This document shows positions 34,274 through 43,327 of a DNA stretch of 64,000 nucleotides, piece after piece. Under the pieces are notes generated by a model, which made no database searches, was not told the DNA's origin, and saw only the letters and a program-made list of their open reading frames with translations. The position numbers and the translations under genes were made by a program. Numbering within the stretch: position 1 is the first letter of the stretch; every line of letters begins with the position of its first letter. The stretch comes from Microbacterium sp. ABRD28 (GTDB lineage: Bacteria; Actinomycetota; Actinomycetes; Actinomycetales; Microbacteriaceae): positions 62,001 through 126,000 of the forward strand of contig NZ_CP031015.1 of NCBI RefSeq assembly GCF_003850245.1, given 5' to 3'.

Positions 34274-35206
34274 GTGCGCGATCACACCCCCACGGGCGCA
34301 CCGCGCGCCACCGAGACGCGGACGGTGGCCACCCGCGTCCGGGAGGCCATGGACAGCCTCTCGCCCGGTGAGCGCCGCGTGGCCCGCGCACTGCTCGCCC
34401 ACTACCCGGCGGCGGGGCTCGAGACCACCGTCGGCCTCGCCGAACGCGCGAACGTCTCGGGTCCGACCGTCATCCGATTCGCCTCCCGCCTCGGCTTCGC
34501 CGGGTACAAGGAATTCCAGGCGACGCTGCGGCGAGAGATCGAGGCACGCCAAGCATCACCGCTCTCCCTCACGCATCGTGCCGGCGAAGCAGGCGAGACC
34601 GACGACATCCTCGATGCGGCGTCGCACTTCATCTCCGACATCGAAGCGACGATGCGCGCGATCCCGGCGTCGGAGCTGCGAGACGCGGTGGATCTGCTCG
34701 CCAACAAGCGGAACCACCTCGCAACCATGGGCGGCCGGTTCTCGGGGGTGCTCGCGGAGTATCTCCACCTGCACCTCAAGCAGATGCGCCCGCGTGCGGC
34801 CCTGCTCCGCACCCCCGACGATGCGGCCACGGCCCTGATCGACCTCGACAAAGAGCATGTGCTGGTGGTCTTCGACTTCCGCCGCTACCAGGACGACATC
34901 GTCGGATTCGCGCGCGAAGCCGCACAGCGCGGCGCGCGCATCATTCTGATCACCGATACCTGGATGTCGCCGATCTCGGAGGTGGCCGATGTCGTCCTCC
35001 CGGTCGCGATCGAGTTCCCGAGCCCGTTCGACAGCTACGTCGCCGCGACCGGCGTCGTCGAACTCGTGGTCGCAGCCCTGCACCGCAAGCTCGGCACCGA
35101 GGCGAACGCGCGCATGGCCGCCTACGACGACGCCGGAGCGCTGCTGTCACCGAGGAGCGTGGGCTCCGACGGCGAAGAGGCGATGAAGCAAAATATTCAG
35201 CAATAG
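34274..35206 (+). CDS. RpiR-family transcriptional regulator (HTH and SIS domains)
   Basis: A 310-residue regulator. Residues 10-90 form the HTH_6 domain (MDSLSPGERRVARALLAHYP, LAERANVSGPTVIRFASRLGF). Residues 130-280 form the SIS sugar-phosphate-binding fold (GGRFSGVLAEYLHLHL, DIVGFAREAAQRGARIILIT). RpiR proteins usually sense phosphorylated sugars, but several control amino-compound genes; here it is embedded among a permease, a glutamine-synthetase homologue and hydrolases. GTG at 34274 has GGGAGGT just upstream; ATG at 34208 overlaps the permease stop but would run through the hairpin. Confidence 0.9.
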   Translation: MRDHTPTGAPRATETRTVATRVREAMDSLSPGERRVARALLAHYPAAGLETTVGLAERANVSGPTVIRFASRLGFAGYKEFQATLRREIEARQASPLSLTHRAGEAGETDDILDAASHFISDIEATMRAIPASELRDAVDLLANKRNHLATMGGRFSGVLAEYLHLHLKQMRPRAALLRTPDDAATALIDLDKEHVLVVFDFRRYQDDIVGFAREAAQRGARIILITDTWMSPISEVADVVLPVAIEFPSPFDSYVAATGVVELVVAALHRKLGTEANARMAAYDDAGALLSPRSVGSDGEEAMKQNIQQ

Positions 35207-35212
35207 TGACTA

Positions 35213-35240
35213 TTCACGTCTAGTGAAGAGTTTGTTACAT
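35213..35240 (+). promoter_or_regulatory. Candidate promoter and operator of the glutamine-synthetase-like operon
   Basis: TTCAC-gtcta-GTGAA (35213-35227) is a perfect dyad. TTCACG at 35213 can act as -35 with TTACAT (35235-35240) as -10 at 16 bases. The ATG at 35248 follows seven bases after the -10 and has no ribosome site, so the message may be leaderless. Confidence 0.5.
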
Positions 35241-35247
35241 TCGGTCC

Positions 35248-36534
35248 ATGACCTCACCCCCCGCCATCTTCGTCGCCACGTGCGACTTGGCAGCACAGAT
35301 ACGCGGACGTTCTGTGCCTCTGACCTCTGAGACCTCGGTGATGCGATCGGGAACCGGATGGGTGCCGGCGAATCTGGCACTGACCTGTTTCGGAGACCTC
35401 GCCGACGCCCCGCTCGACTCCACCGGAGACCTGCGGCTTCGGCCCGACCCGACTGCGGTGTACGACATCCCGGCCATCGGCTCGCTTCCCCCGCTCCGCC
35501 TGATGATCGGCGGGCAGACCGACCTCGACGGAACCGACTGGGACGGCGACTGCCGCGCCTTCGCCCTTCGCGCCCTCCACGAACTGGAGGAGCGCTACGA
35601 CGCCACCATCACCGCCGCGTTCGAGCACGAGTTCCTGCTCGAGGGACTCGCCACCGAAGGCGTGCCGTTCGGACTGGACCGCTACCGCGCGGCCGAGCCC
35701 TTCGGCAGCGAGCTGCTGGGGCTGCTGGCCGCAGTGGGCCTTGACCCCGACAGCTGGCTCGCCGAGTTCGGCGCGGAGCAGTTCGAGGTCACCATCTCGC
35801 CTGCGGAGGGGATCAGCTCGGCCGACCGCGCCATCGTGCTGCGCCAGCTCGTCCGCGACCTCGCCTCCCAGCACGGGCTGCGCGCGGGTTTCGCGCCGAT
35901 GCGCACCGTCGACGGCGTCGGGTCGGGCGTGCACGTCCACTTCTCGATGCGCACCCGCGCCGGCGATGCCCTGCTCTACGACCCCACCCGAGAGGGTTCC
36001 CTGAGCTCCTTCGGGGCCCGGTTCGCCGCCGGCATCGTGCGCCACGCGCCGGCGCTGGTCGCCTTCACCGCACCGTCGCCGGCCTCGGGACTCAGGCTCG
36101 GCGAGCACAAGTGGAGCTCGGCCGGGGCATATCTGTCGCAGGCGGATCGCGAAGCGCTGCTTCGCATCTGCCCGACCACGAAGCTCTCGGCTACCCCCGA
36201 AGCACTGCAGTACAACCTCGAGTACCGCGCGGCGGATGCGACCGGCAATCCCTGGCTCATCCTGGGGCTCCTCGTTCGCGCAGGTCTCAGCGGCCTGGAC
36301 GGCGACGTCGAAGAGCCCGTCCTGATGGCGCCGCCTGCGCCCGGATCTCCGATCCGCCCTCTGCCGGCCACGCCGGAGGCCGCACGGCAGGCGATCGACG
36401 ACGACCCCGAACTGCAGAGCTGGCTTCCGCCGCTGCTGCTGCAGACCTCCCTCGCCGTGCGCGACGCGGAGCGGGCCGCCACCCAGAACCTCAGCCCCGA
36501 ACAGATCGTCCAGAAAGTCGCCCGTGTCTACTGA
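35248..36534 (+). CDS. Glutamine synthetase family protein (GlnT/PuuA-like ligase)
   Basis: A 428-residue ATP-dependent ligase homologue that probably attaches glutamate to an amine or amide. Signs of the fold are FEHEFLLEG (metal-binding Glu pair), GAEQFEVTISPAEG, SGVHVHFSM (the His of the ammonium/metal site) and LEYRAADATGNPWL (Arg-rich end of the active site). It lacks the adenylylation-type C-terminus of housekeeping GlnA. PuuA-type enzymes gamma-glutamylate amines for breakdown, which fits the adjacent amidohydrolase and M20 hydrolase and the APC permease. ATG at 35248 lies next to the -10; no Shine-Dalgarno sequence is seen. Confidence 0.9.
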   Translation: MTSPPAIFVATCDLAAQIRGRSVPLTSETSVMRSGTGWVPANLALTCFGDLADAPLDSTGDLRLRPDPTAVYDIPAIGSLPPLRLMIGGQTDLDGTDWDGDCRAFALRALHELEERYDATITAAFEHEFLLEGLATEGVPFGLDRYRAAEPFGSELLGLLAAVGLDPDSWLAEFGAEQFEVTISPAEGISSADRAIVLRQLVRDLASQHGLRAGFAPMRTVDGVGSGVHVHFSMRTRAGDALLYDPTREGSLSSFGARFAAGIVRHAPALVAFTAPSPASGLRLGEHKWSSAGAYLSQADREALLRICPTTKLSATPEALQYNLEYRAADATGNPWLILGLLVRAGLSGLDGDVEEPVLMAPPAPGSPIRPLPATPEAARQAIDDDPELQSWLPPLLLQTSLAVRDAERAATQNLSPEQIVQKVARVY

Positions 36535-37696
36535 ATCCACCCGCACCGAGCTCCAGGAGTATTTCGATGCCCTGGCCCTCGTCGACCATCACGTGCACAG
36601 CGTGACGATCGGCGATTTCACGCGCCCCGCGTTCGAAGCGCTCATCACCGAGGCACCGGAAGCCCCCGCTGCGCCGGCCGACCAGTTCGATTCGCAGATC
36701 GGCTTCGCCATCCGCCGCTGGTGCGCGCCGGTTCTCGGGCTGGCGCCGCACGCTGACGGCACGCAGTATCTCGAGCGACGGACTGAACTCGGTGCCGATG
36801 ACGTGAACCGCCGGCTCCTTCGCTCCTCAGGCGTCGGACGCCACCTCGTCGACACCGGTTTCCGGGCCGAGCTGCTCGCCGACAACGACCGTCTGGCGGA
36901 GCTCGCCGGATCACGGGTCGACGAGATCGTGCGCATCGAAAGCATCGCGGAATCGCTGGTGGACACGGATGTCGCGGGTGCCGGCTTCGCCGACGCCTTC
37001 CGGCACGAGCTGAGCCGGAGAACCCGGCACGCCGTCGGCGTGAAGTCGATCGTGGCCTACCGCTACGGCTTCGACTTCGATCCGGAACGGCCCTCGGAGG
37101 AGGATGTCGCGCGCGCCGCGACCGCCTGGCTCGACGCGGATCGCGCCGCCGGCACCGCGCGCCTGGACGACCCCGTGCTCCTGCGCTTCGTGCTGTGGAG
37201 CGCGGTCGACCTGGGTCTGCCGATCCAGTTGCACACCGGCTACGGCGACCCCGACCTCGACCTGCGGCGCACCGACCCCCTGCTACTGAAGGGCTTCCTC
37301 GAACGCATCCTGCACAGCCGTCCCACACGGCCCACGCCGATCGTGCTCCTTCACTCGTACCCGTTCCACCGCCACAGCGGCTTTCTCGCACAGGTGTACC
37401 CGCACGTGTTCTTCGACGTGGGGCTCGCCGTCAACTACGTCGGGGCGCGTGCCCCCGAGGTCGTCGCGGAGAGTCTGGAGCTCGCGCCGTTCCGCAAGAT
37501 CCTGTTCTCCTCCGACGCCTGGGGCCCGGCCGAGCTGCACGCCCTCGGCGCACTGCTCTGGCGGCGATCGACCGCCAAGGTGCTGGCCGAATTCGTCGAC
37601 GACGACGAATGGAGCCTCGCCGATGCGCGGCGGGTCGGCGAGATGATCGGGCGGACCAACGCCGAGCAGCTGTACCGCCTCGAGGGAGTCTCGTGA
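36524..37696 (+). CDS. Amidohydrolase family protein (Amidohydro_2, FluG N-domain-like)
   Basis: A 390-residue metal-dependent hydrolase of the TIM-barrel amidohydrolase type. The N-terminal LVDHHVHSV has the HxH metal motif. Later metal-site candidates are the His in PIQLHTGYGD, the His in VLLHSYPFHRH and the Asp in LFSSDAWGP. In fungal FluG an amidohydrolase of this kind is fused to a glutamine-synthetase domain; here the two are adjacent genes overlapping by 11 bases. This suggests that the gamma-glutamyl product or its precursor is hydrolysed. GTG at 36524 is the start. Confidence 0.9.
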   Translation: MSTESTRTELQEYFDALALVDHHVHSVTIGDFTRPAFEALITEAPEAPAAPADQFDSQIGFAIRRWCAPVLGLAPHADGTQYLERRTELGADDVNRRLLRSSGVGRHLVDTGFRAELLADNDRLAELAGSRVDEIVRIESIAESLVDTDVAGAGFADAFRHELSRRTRHAVGVKSIVAYRYGFDFDPERPSEEDVARAATAWLDADRAAGTARLDDPVLLRFVLWSAVDLGLPIQLHTGYGDPDLDLRRTDPLLLKGFLERILHSRPTRPTPIVLLHSYPFHRHSGFLAQVYPHVFFDVGLAVNYVGARAPEVVAESLELAPFRKILFSSDAWGPAELHALGALLWRRSTAKVLAEFVDDDEWSLADARRVGEMIGRTNAEQLYRLEGVS

Positions 37697-38916
37697 TCCC
37701 GGCCCTCCGCTCGGCCGAGGCGACGCTGTTCGCGAGCGTCGACGAACAGGTTCCCGCCGCGATCACCCTGCGGCGGCAGCTTCATGCCGAACCCCGTGTC
37801 GCCGGCGACGAAGGCGACACCCTCGCCGCGATGGTCGCGGCGCTTCCCGAGGGCGCCGAGGTCGACCTCATCCCGGGGCACGCTGCAATCGTCACCTACC
37901 CGGGTGACGGTCCACTGATCGCGTTCCGGGCCGAGCTCGACGCACTCCCCCTGAGTGAAGACACGGGTGTGGCATGGGCGTCGTCGAACGGGGCCATGCA
38001 CGCCTGCGGGCACGACGTGCATATGGCCGCGGTCGTCGCGGTCGTCCAGGCGCTCCGTGCTGCCGAGGAGCCGATGCCGGTGACGGTCCTCCTGCAACCT
38101 CGTGAGGAGACCTACCCCTCCGGGGCGCTCGACGTCGTCCACAGCGAGGCCTTCGGTGCCCGCGGCATCCAGTCGGTCATCGGCGCGCACGTGCAGCCGC
38201 TCCTCGAGTCGGGACTGATCTCCTGCACGCCGGGAGTGGTCAATGCCGCAGCCGACGAGTTCACCGTGCGGTTCACCGGGAACGAGGGGCACGCCGCGTA
38301 CCCGCATCTGACCGCAGACCCGGTGCTCACCGCCAGCCAGTTCGTCGTCGCCGCCCAGCAGATCGTCAGCCGCAACACCGACCCGATGTCGCCTGCCGTC
38401 GTGACGGTCGGGACGATCCATGCCGGGCAGGCGGCGAACGCCGTGCCCCACGAGGCGGTGCTGACCGGCACACTGCGCGCCATGCATCCCTCCACCCGCA
38501 CACTCCTGCATCTCCGGCTGCGCGAGATCGCCGACGGCGTCGCCGCCGCGCACGGATGCCGTGCCGAGGTCTCGATCGTCGAAGGCGAACCGGAGCTGTT
38601 CAACGCCCCGGCCCTCACCGAGGTGGCGCGCAGCCGGCTCGCGGGCCTCGGAGCGCTGAGCCCTCGGGAGATCCGGTCGTGCGGCGCGGATGACTTCGCC
38701 TATTACAGCTCCACAGTGCCGTCGATCATGATGTTCGTCGGAGTTGATGCGGCAGGACAGGGCCTGCACTCCCGCGACTTCCTCCCCGACGACGCCGCTG
38801 TCGGCTCGACCGCCCGCGCGTTGCTCGCGGGGTATCTGGCCGCTCGCGAGGCGAAGACCCTGGGTGCGGGCGGCGCGCTTCGCGAAGAAGTCACGTCTCA
38901 GGTGTTCCACGACTGA
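37693..38916 (+). CDS. M20 family metallo-amidohydrolase (hippurate hydrolase-like)
   Basis: A 407-residue zinc- or manganese-dependent amidase, M20D type. Metal-site motifs are HACGHDVHMA, PREETYPSGA, IGAHVQP and, near the C-terminus, LHSRDFLPDD. The insert dimerisation domain (VRFTGNEGHAAYPHLTADP) is complete. These enzymes release amino acids from N-acyl or dipeptide-like amides. GTG at 37693 overlaps the amidohydrolase stop (GTGA) and GAGGGAG precedes it, so it is the third gene of the operon starting at 35248. The product ends 33 bases before the convergent ABC gene; an imperfect hairpin lies in that gap. Confidence 0.93.
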   Translation: MIPALRSAEATLFASVDEQVPAAITLRRQLHAEPRVAGDEGDTLAAMVAALPEGAEVDLIPGHAAIVTYPGDGPLIAFRAELDALPLSEDTGVAWASSNGAMHACGHDVHMAAVVAVVQALRAAEEPMPVTVLLQPREETYPSGALDVVHSEAFGARGIQSVIGAHVQPLLESGLISCTPGVVNAAADEFTVRFTGNEGHAAYPHLTADPVLTASQFVVAAQQIVSRNTDPMSPAVVTVGTIHAGQAANAVPHEAVLTGTLRAMHPSTRTLLHLRLREIADGVAAAHGCRAEVSIVEGEPELFNAPALTEVARSRLAGLGALSPREIRSCGADDFAYYSSTVPSIMMFVGVDAAGQGLHSRDFLPDDAAVGSTARALLAGYLAAREAKTLGAGGALREEVTSQVFHD

Positions 38917-38949
38917 GAGCGCCGTGGGGTGATGCTTTTCCGGCGACGC

Positions 38950-40599
38950 TCACTGCCGTGGAGACGAGCCGTCGAGTCGCACGATTCGATCCGCGAAGGC
39001 GACCGTTGCCGGCCGATGCGCGATGAGCAGGACGGCGCGCGTGTTCGCCTGACTGAGGAAACCCATGATCGCCGCGTCGGCGTCCGGGTCCAGTGAAGCC
39101 GTCGGTTCATCGAGGATGAGCACGCGAGGATCGCGGAGGAGTGCTCGAGCAATGGCGACCCGGGCACGCTGCCCGCCAGAGAGCCCCGCCCCATGCTCGC
39201 CGACGACGGTGTCCAGCCCATCGGGCAGCCCCGCCTCCGAGCGGAAGATGCCCGCAGACCTCGCGGCCCGGTCGACCGCGTCAATGCCGGCGTCAGGATC
39301 GCCGAGGACGATGTTGGAACGGATCGTGCCCCGAAGAAGCGGCGAAGACTGGGGCACGGTCGACACGAGGCGCCGAAGCCGATCATCAGGGAGATCCCGG
39401 ATATCGATCCCGTCGATGCGCACCGAACCGGCGTCCGGATCCCACAGGCGCAGGGCGATCCGCGCCATCGTGGTCTTCCCCGCGCCTGACCTTCCCGTCA
39501 GCGCCACGATCTCGCCGGGACGCACCCGCAACGTGACGTCATCGAGAACAGGCCGATCACGAGAGTACGAAAAGCTCACCCCGTCGAAGACCAAGCCCGC
39601 GTCATCCGGATTCGTCGCGCGCGGTCGCCGATCCCCCGCGTCATCCTCGAGGGCGGGCGGAAGGTCGAGTACGTCGACGATGCGGGCGGACGCCGCTCGC
39701 AGCGTGCCGGCAGTGCGCAGAACGTCGGCGATCTGTGCGGCAGGGCCGATGCCCGCCACAGCGATGGTGACGGCGAGGGGAACATCCTGAGGCGCGACGG
39801 CGCCGTTCGACAGCACGACGATGACGATCGACCCGATCGCCGCGAACGCCAGAGTGAGATCGGCGATCGCGCGCTCCCCGCCCAGGCGCGACGCCTCCGA
39901 AATCTGCGTGCGTCCCAGCGCACGAGTGTCGTCCGCGAGTCGCTGCAGCTGTGCGGGGAGCCTTCCCGCACCAGCCAGCTCCCGCAGGCCGCGAACGGTG
40001 TCGAGGACCTCCGATCGAAGCGCCGCCGCTCCAGCGGTCAACCGCGCACCCGCGCGTTCCGCGCGCCGTGCGCTGAGGAGGGGCGTTGCCACTCCGACGA
40101 CGAGAAGGGGCACCCAGACGAGGAGAAGAAGCGGAGTGAGCGCGATCGAGACCGACACGCTCACAACCAGCACCAGCGTGGCCCCGACCGTCTGCGCCGC
40201 AGTATGGGCGTACAGCCACTCGAGGGTCTCGATGTCGGCGACGATCGCCGTCGTCACATCGCCGGTGCGCCGGCGACCCGATCGCGCGGGAAGCGCCCCG
40301 CGCAGAACGGCGAACACGCGCCCACGCAGGAGAGCGATCAGCCGGTAGGCAAGGTCATGGGACGTCCAGGACTCGCGCCACAGCGCCCCGGCGGCGATCA
40401 CCGCCCCCACCGACAGGCCGATCGCCGCCGAAGTCAGATCGAACGGAGCGCCGACGATGGCCTGCCCGACGGCCCAGGCCAGGCCTATGGCGACCAGCAG
40501 AGTCGCCACATGCGCGAGGGCACCCCACGCGACAGCCTCGATGAAGAGGGTTCGTCGAGCGCTGATGAGGGGCAGAAGTCGCCGGATACCACTCACCAC
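38950..40599 (-). CDS. Exporter-fold ABC half-transporter (CydC/IrtB-like)
   Basis: A 549-residue protein: six-helix membrane domain (about 1-300) fused to an ATPase with Walker A GRSGAGKT, signature LSGGQRAR and Walker B VLILDEPTASLD. It should pair with the product of 40593-42266 as a heterodimer. CydDC dimers move thiols or haem-related compounds. Mycobacterial IrtAB and yersiniabactin YbtPQ have the same fold but import ferri-siderophores. Because the upstream genes are a FecBCD-type importer under a Fur-like box, I favour a metal or siderophore role over CydDC, but the sequence alone does not decide. The GTG start overlaps the stop of the previous gene. Confidence 0.88.
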   Translation of the reverse strand: MVSGIRRLLPLISARRTLFIEAVAWGALAHVATLLVAIGLAWAVGQAIVGAPFDLTSAAIGLSVGAVIAAGALWRESWTSHDLAYRLIALLRGRVFAVLRGALPARSGRRRTGDVTTAIVADIETLEWLYAHTAAQTVGATLVLVVSVSVSIALTPLLLLVWVPLLVVGVATPLLSARRAERAGARLTAGAAALRSEVLDTVRGLRELAGAGRLPAQLQRLADDTRALGRTQISEASRLGGERAIADLTLAFAAIGSIVIVVLSNGAVAPQDVPLAVTIAVAGIGPAAQIADVLRTAGTLRAASARIVDVLDLPPALEDDAGDRRPRATNPDDAGLVFDGVSFSYSRDRPVLDDVTLRVRPGEIVALTGRSGAGKTTMARIALRLWDPDAGSVRIDGIDIRDLPDDRLRRLVSTVPQSSPLLRGTIRSNIVLGDPDAGIDAVDRAARSAGIFRSEAGLPDGLDTVVGEHGAGLSGGQRARVAIARALLRDPRVLILDEPTASLDPDADAAIMGFLSQANTRAVLLIAHRPATVAFADRIVRLDGSSPRQ

Positions 40600-42266
40600 G
40601 CACCTGCACCTTCGAAAACCGCGGAGGCCGGAGAGCCCGCACCGGATGCCGCGACCGAGCCGTCCCTCAGGAGCAGCCATCGCGTTGCGTGCCTGCAGGC
40701 TGAGGACCGGTGGGCGATGATGACGACCGTCCGCTGCGCCGTGGCTGCGTGCACAGCGTCGATGAGGGCGCGCTCTGTGTCCGGATCGAGCGCGGATGTC
40801 ACCTCATCGAGAACGAGGACCGGGGCAGGCGACAGCAGTGCGCGCGCCAACGCGAGCCGTTGCCTCTCTCCTCCGGAGAGCTGCTCACCGTTCTCGTCCA
40901 GGATGGTTCGATAGCCGTCGGGCAACGCCCGGATGACGTCGTGGATCTGAGCGATGCGCGCCGCAGCCTCGACCTCGGAGTCGCTGGCCGCTGGACGGCA
41001 GAGCCGGAGATTGTCGGCGATGGTCCACGCGAACAGAACGGGATCCTGGGGGACGACCGCCACCGTCGCCGCCCGCACCCGATCGCTCAATGCGCGCAGA
41101 TCGACGTCGCCGACCCGGATGGTGCCCGCGTCGGGGTCGACGTCTCGCTCGAGCAGACGCGCGATCGTGCTCTTGCCCGACCCGGACGGGCCGATCACGG
41201 CGAGGCACTCCCCCGGCGCGATCCGCAGTGAGAGTCCCGCGACCCCGCGGCGCCCACCGGGGTAGTAATAGGACACGTCCTCGCACTCGACACCGGTCGC
41301 GTCCACCGCCTCGTCCCGGCATCTACGGGCCCGGTGCGGTGTGGTGAGGAGCTCTTCGAGACCGTCGACCGCAGTCAGACCGACATAGCCCGCATGCCAC
41401 TGCTCGCCGAGCTCCTGCACCGGGCGGAAACACTCGCGCGTCAGCATCAGGATCACGATCGCCTGCGTGGCCCCGATCTCGCCCCCGGCAAGGGCTGCGA
41501 CTGCCGCCACCACCGTCAGAACGGTCCCGCCCAGGCGAGCCAGTGCGCTCACTCCGGTCTCCGCCAGCGACAACCGCAGCTGAACCATCGTGGCATCCCT
41601 CAGCCCGTCCGCATCCTGCCTCAGCGACTCGCCCGTGCGTCGTCCGGCGCCGAATGATCGGAGGAGGGGGATGTTCTGCAGTGCCTCCACGTAATCCGAC
41701 GACAGCCGCGCGAAGCGGGCCCACCTCCCCCGCCCGTTGCGCAGCAATCGCGCGTCCCACGCGCGAGGAGCGAGGACCGCGACGGCCGCTGCCGCAGCCA
41801 GGACCATGCCAGGCACCGGGGCTTGCTGCCACACCGCGACGACAGCAGCGAGCGGCACCACCATGACGACGAGCAGTTGGGGGAGGTATCGCGTGAAGTA
41901 GGGGGCGAGACCCTCGACACCGTCGATCACCGTCGTCGCGATCGCGCCCGAGTCACGGGCGTGGGACGGCACGTCGACGAGGCGATCGAGGAGCCGCGCG
42001 CGAAGCGTGATGCGCACCGATGTACCCAGCCGTGCGGCCACGGTCTCTCGGACCCAGATCAGAAGCGCTCGCACCACTGCGATGAGCAGGAGCAGCGTCA
42101 GCAGGCGGGGAAGGTCGGCTCCACCGTTGACGAGATCACCGATCACCAGCCCCAGGGCGAGCGCGAAACCGAGATGAAGGGCACTGACAGCAAGACCGAT
42201 CACCGAGAGCGCGACGATCACGCCGGGGACTACGCCCGCAAGCTCGAGAAGTCGACGGTGGATCAC
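40593..42266 (-). CDS. Exporter-fold ABC half-transporter (CydD/IrtA-like)
   Basis: A 557-residue half-transporter with a six-helix membrane domain and an ATPase: Walker A GPSGSGKS near residue 365, Q-loop PQDPVLF, signature LSGGERQR, Walker B VLVLDEVTSALD and switch His in IIAHRSS. Walker B is followed by V rather than the usual P (DEV), a variation seen in CydD-like proteins. GTG at 42266 lies 15 bases after the binding-protein gene. It contains no extra FAD-binding domain as in IrtA. It probably acts as a dimer with 38950-40599. Confidence 0.9.
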   Translation of the reverse strand: MIHRRLLELAGVVPGVIVALSVIGLAVSALHLGFALALGLVIGDLVNGGADLPRLLTLLLLIAVVRALLIWVRETVAARLGTSVRITLRARLLDRLVDVPSHARDSGAIATTVIDGVEGLAPYFTRYLPQLLVVMVVPLAAVVAVWQQAPVPGMVLAAAAAVAVLAPRAWDARLLRNGRGRWARFARLSSDYVEALQNIPLLRSFGAGRRTGESLRQDADGLRDATMVQLRLSLAETGVSALARLGGTVLTVVAAVAALAGGEIGATQAIVILMLTRECFRPVQELGEQWHAGYVGLTAVDGLEELLTTPHRARRCRDEAVDATGVECEDVSYYYPGGRRGVAGLSLRIAPGECLAVIGPSGSGKSTIARLLERDVDPDAGTIRVGDVDLRALSDRVRAATVAVVPQDPVLFAWTIADNLRLCRPAASDSEVEAAARIAQIHDVIRALPDGYRTILDENGEQLSGGERQRLALARALLSPAPVLVLDEVTSALDPDTERALIDAVHAATAQRTVVIIAHRSSACRHATRWLLLRDGSVAASGAGSPASAVFEGAGAW

Positions 42267-42281
42267 GACGCGCAGGACCTG

Positions 42282-43298
42282 TCAGAACGCGTCAGGGTAC
42301 AGCTGCTCCGCGAGAAAGCGAACCGCCGAGACGTTGCCCAGCGTTCCCGGGAACATGTCGGAAGACGGGATGGCGATGATCCTTCCGTCCCGAACGGCCG
42401 GCATATCAGGGAAGGTCTGGGTGAGGTAGTCGCGCATCATCGCCTCGTTCGCTTCGTCATAGGGCGAGATCACTAGAGCCTCCGGAGCTGCCTCGGCCAG
42501 AGACTCAGGACTGATCGTCGCCGCGAAGAAGTCCGAGAACAGCTCCTGGTCGGGCGCATACACGTTGTCGGCACCCGCCAGCTGGAGGATGTCGTACTCG
42601 ACACCGGCGCCGATCGCCTGGATGGCGTTACCCTCCACGTACACCTGGGCAACCCGGACCTCGTCGACGGACGCCGTTGCCTCGGCAACGTCGTCGAGGA
42701 TGGCGCGCGTCTCTGCCGCCAGCGCTGCGGCCTCGCTCTCCACGTCGAAGATCTGCCCCAGGTTTTCGAGGTCGGTGAAGAGGTCGGCCACTTCGCCGGT
42801 CATGCGGCGGTCCTGACATCCGCCGGATGCGACATAGACCTCCGCTCCGGCTTCGGTGAGCTGGTCGACGCTCGCGAAACCCTGGTCCGCCGAGAACTCG
42901 TACGTCGTCGGGGAGAAGACGAAGTCCGGCTGCGCAGACAGCAGATCCTCACGACTGGGCGGCATCACCCCTCCGATGACAGGGATGTCCTCAGCCTGAG
43001 CGGCGACGTCGGACGGCAGGCTCTGTGCCATCGCCTGCGCCTGGCCGACCAGCAGATCCTCCAGACCGAGGCGGAGCATCAACTCGGTCTGCGCCGGGTG
43101 CATGCCCACGGCGGCTCGGGGCACCCCGTCCAGGGTCAATGTGCGTCCGCAGTTCTCGATGGTGACGATGTCACCGGAGGCGGAGGGTGCGGCAGCTTCG
43201 ACAACGCCCCCTCCACACCCTGCGAGGAGCAGCGCGGACAGTCCGAGCGGGATGGCGAAGAGCGGGGAGCGACGGTGAGCTCGTGGGTAGGTGGGCAT
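42282..43298 (-). CDS. Iron-siderophore/haem-type substrate-binding lipoprotein (FecB/BtuF fold)
   Basis: A 338-residue periplasmic-binding-protein homologue of the class III helical-backbone fold, anchored as a lipoprotein (LLAGC lipobox at about residues 21-25). The mature part has MHPAQTELMLRLGLEDLLVG, FSPTTYEFSADQGFAS and VQLTEAG-type segments common to FecB/FhuD binding proteins. The ligand cannot be read directly; metal chelates such as siderophores, haem or cobalamin are the family choices. ATG at 43298 has AGGAAG eight bases upstream; a GTG at 43331 that overlaps the ATPase gene is less likely. Third gene of the operon. Confidence 0.92.
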   Translation of the reverse strand: MPTYPRAHRRSPLFAIPLGLSALLLAGCGGGVVEAAAPSASGDIVTIENCGRTLTLDGVPRAAVGMHPAQTELMLRLGLEDLLVGQAQAMAQSLPSDVAAQAEDIPVIGGVMPPSREDLLSAQPDFVFSPTTYEFSADQGFASVDQLTEAGAEVYVASGGCQDRRMTGEVADLFTDLENLGQIFDVESEAAALAAETRAILDDVAEATASVDEVRVAQVYVEGNAIQAIGAGVEYDILQLAGADNVYAPDQELFSDFFAATISPESLAEAAPEALVISPYDEANEAMMRDYLTQTFPDMPAVRDGRIIAIPSSDMFPGTLGNVSAVRFLAEQLYPDAF

Positions 43299-43327
43299 AG
43301 ATCTGGCTTCCTGATGGTGGTGGGCGA

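Noticed and set aside
38917-38952. Imperfect hairpin between the M20 and ABC genes (GAGCG/CGCTC and CCG/CGG)
   Set aside because: The stem is short and asymmetric, and it overlaps the ABC stop codon; termination is plausible but unsupported.
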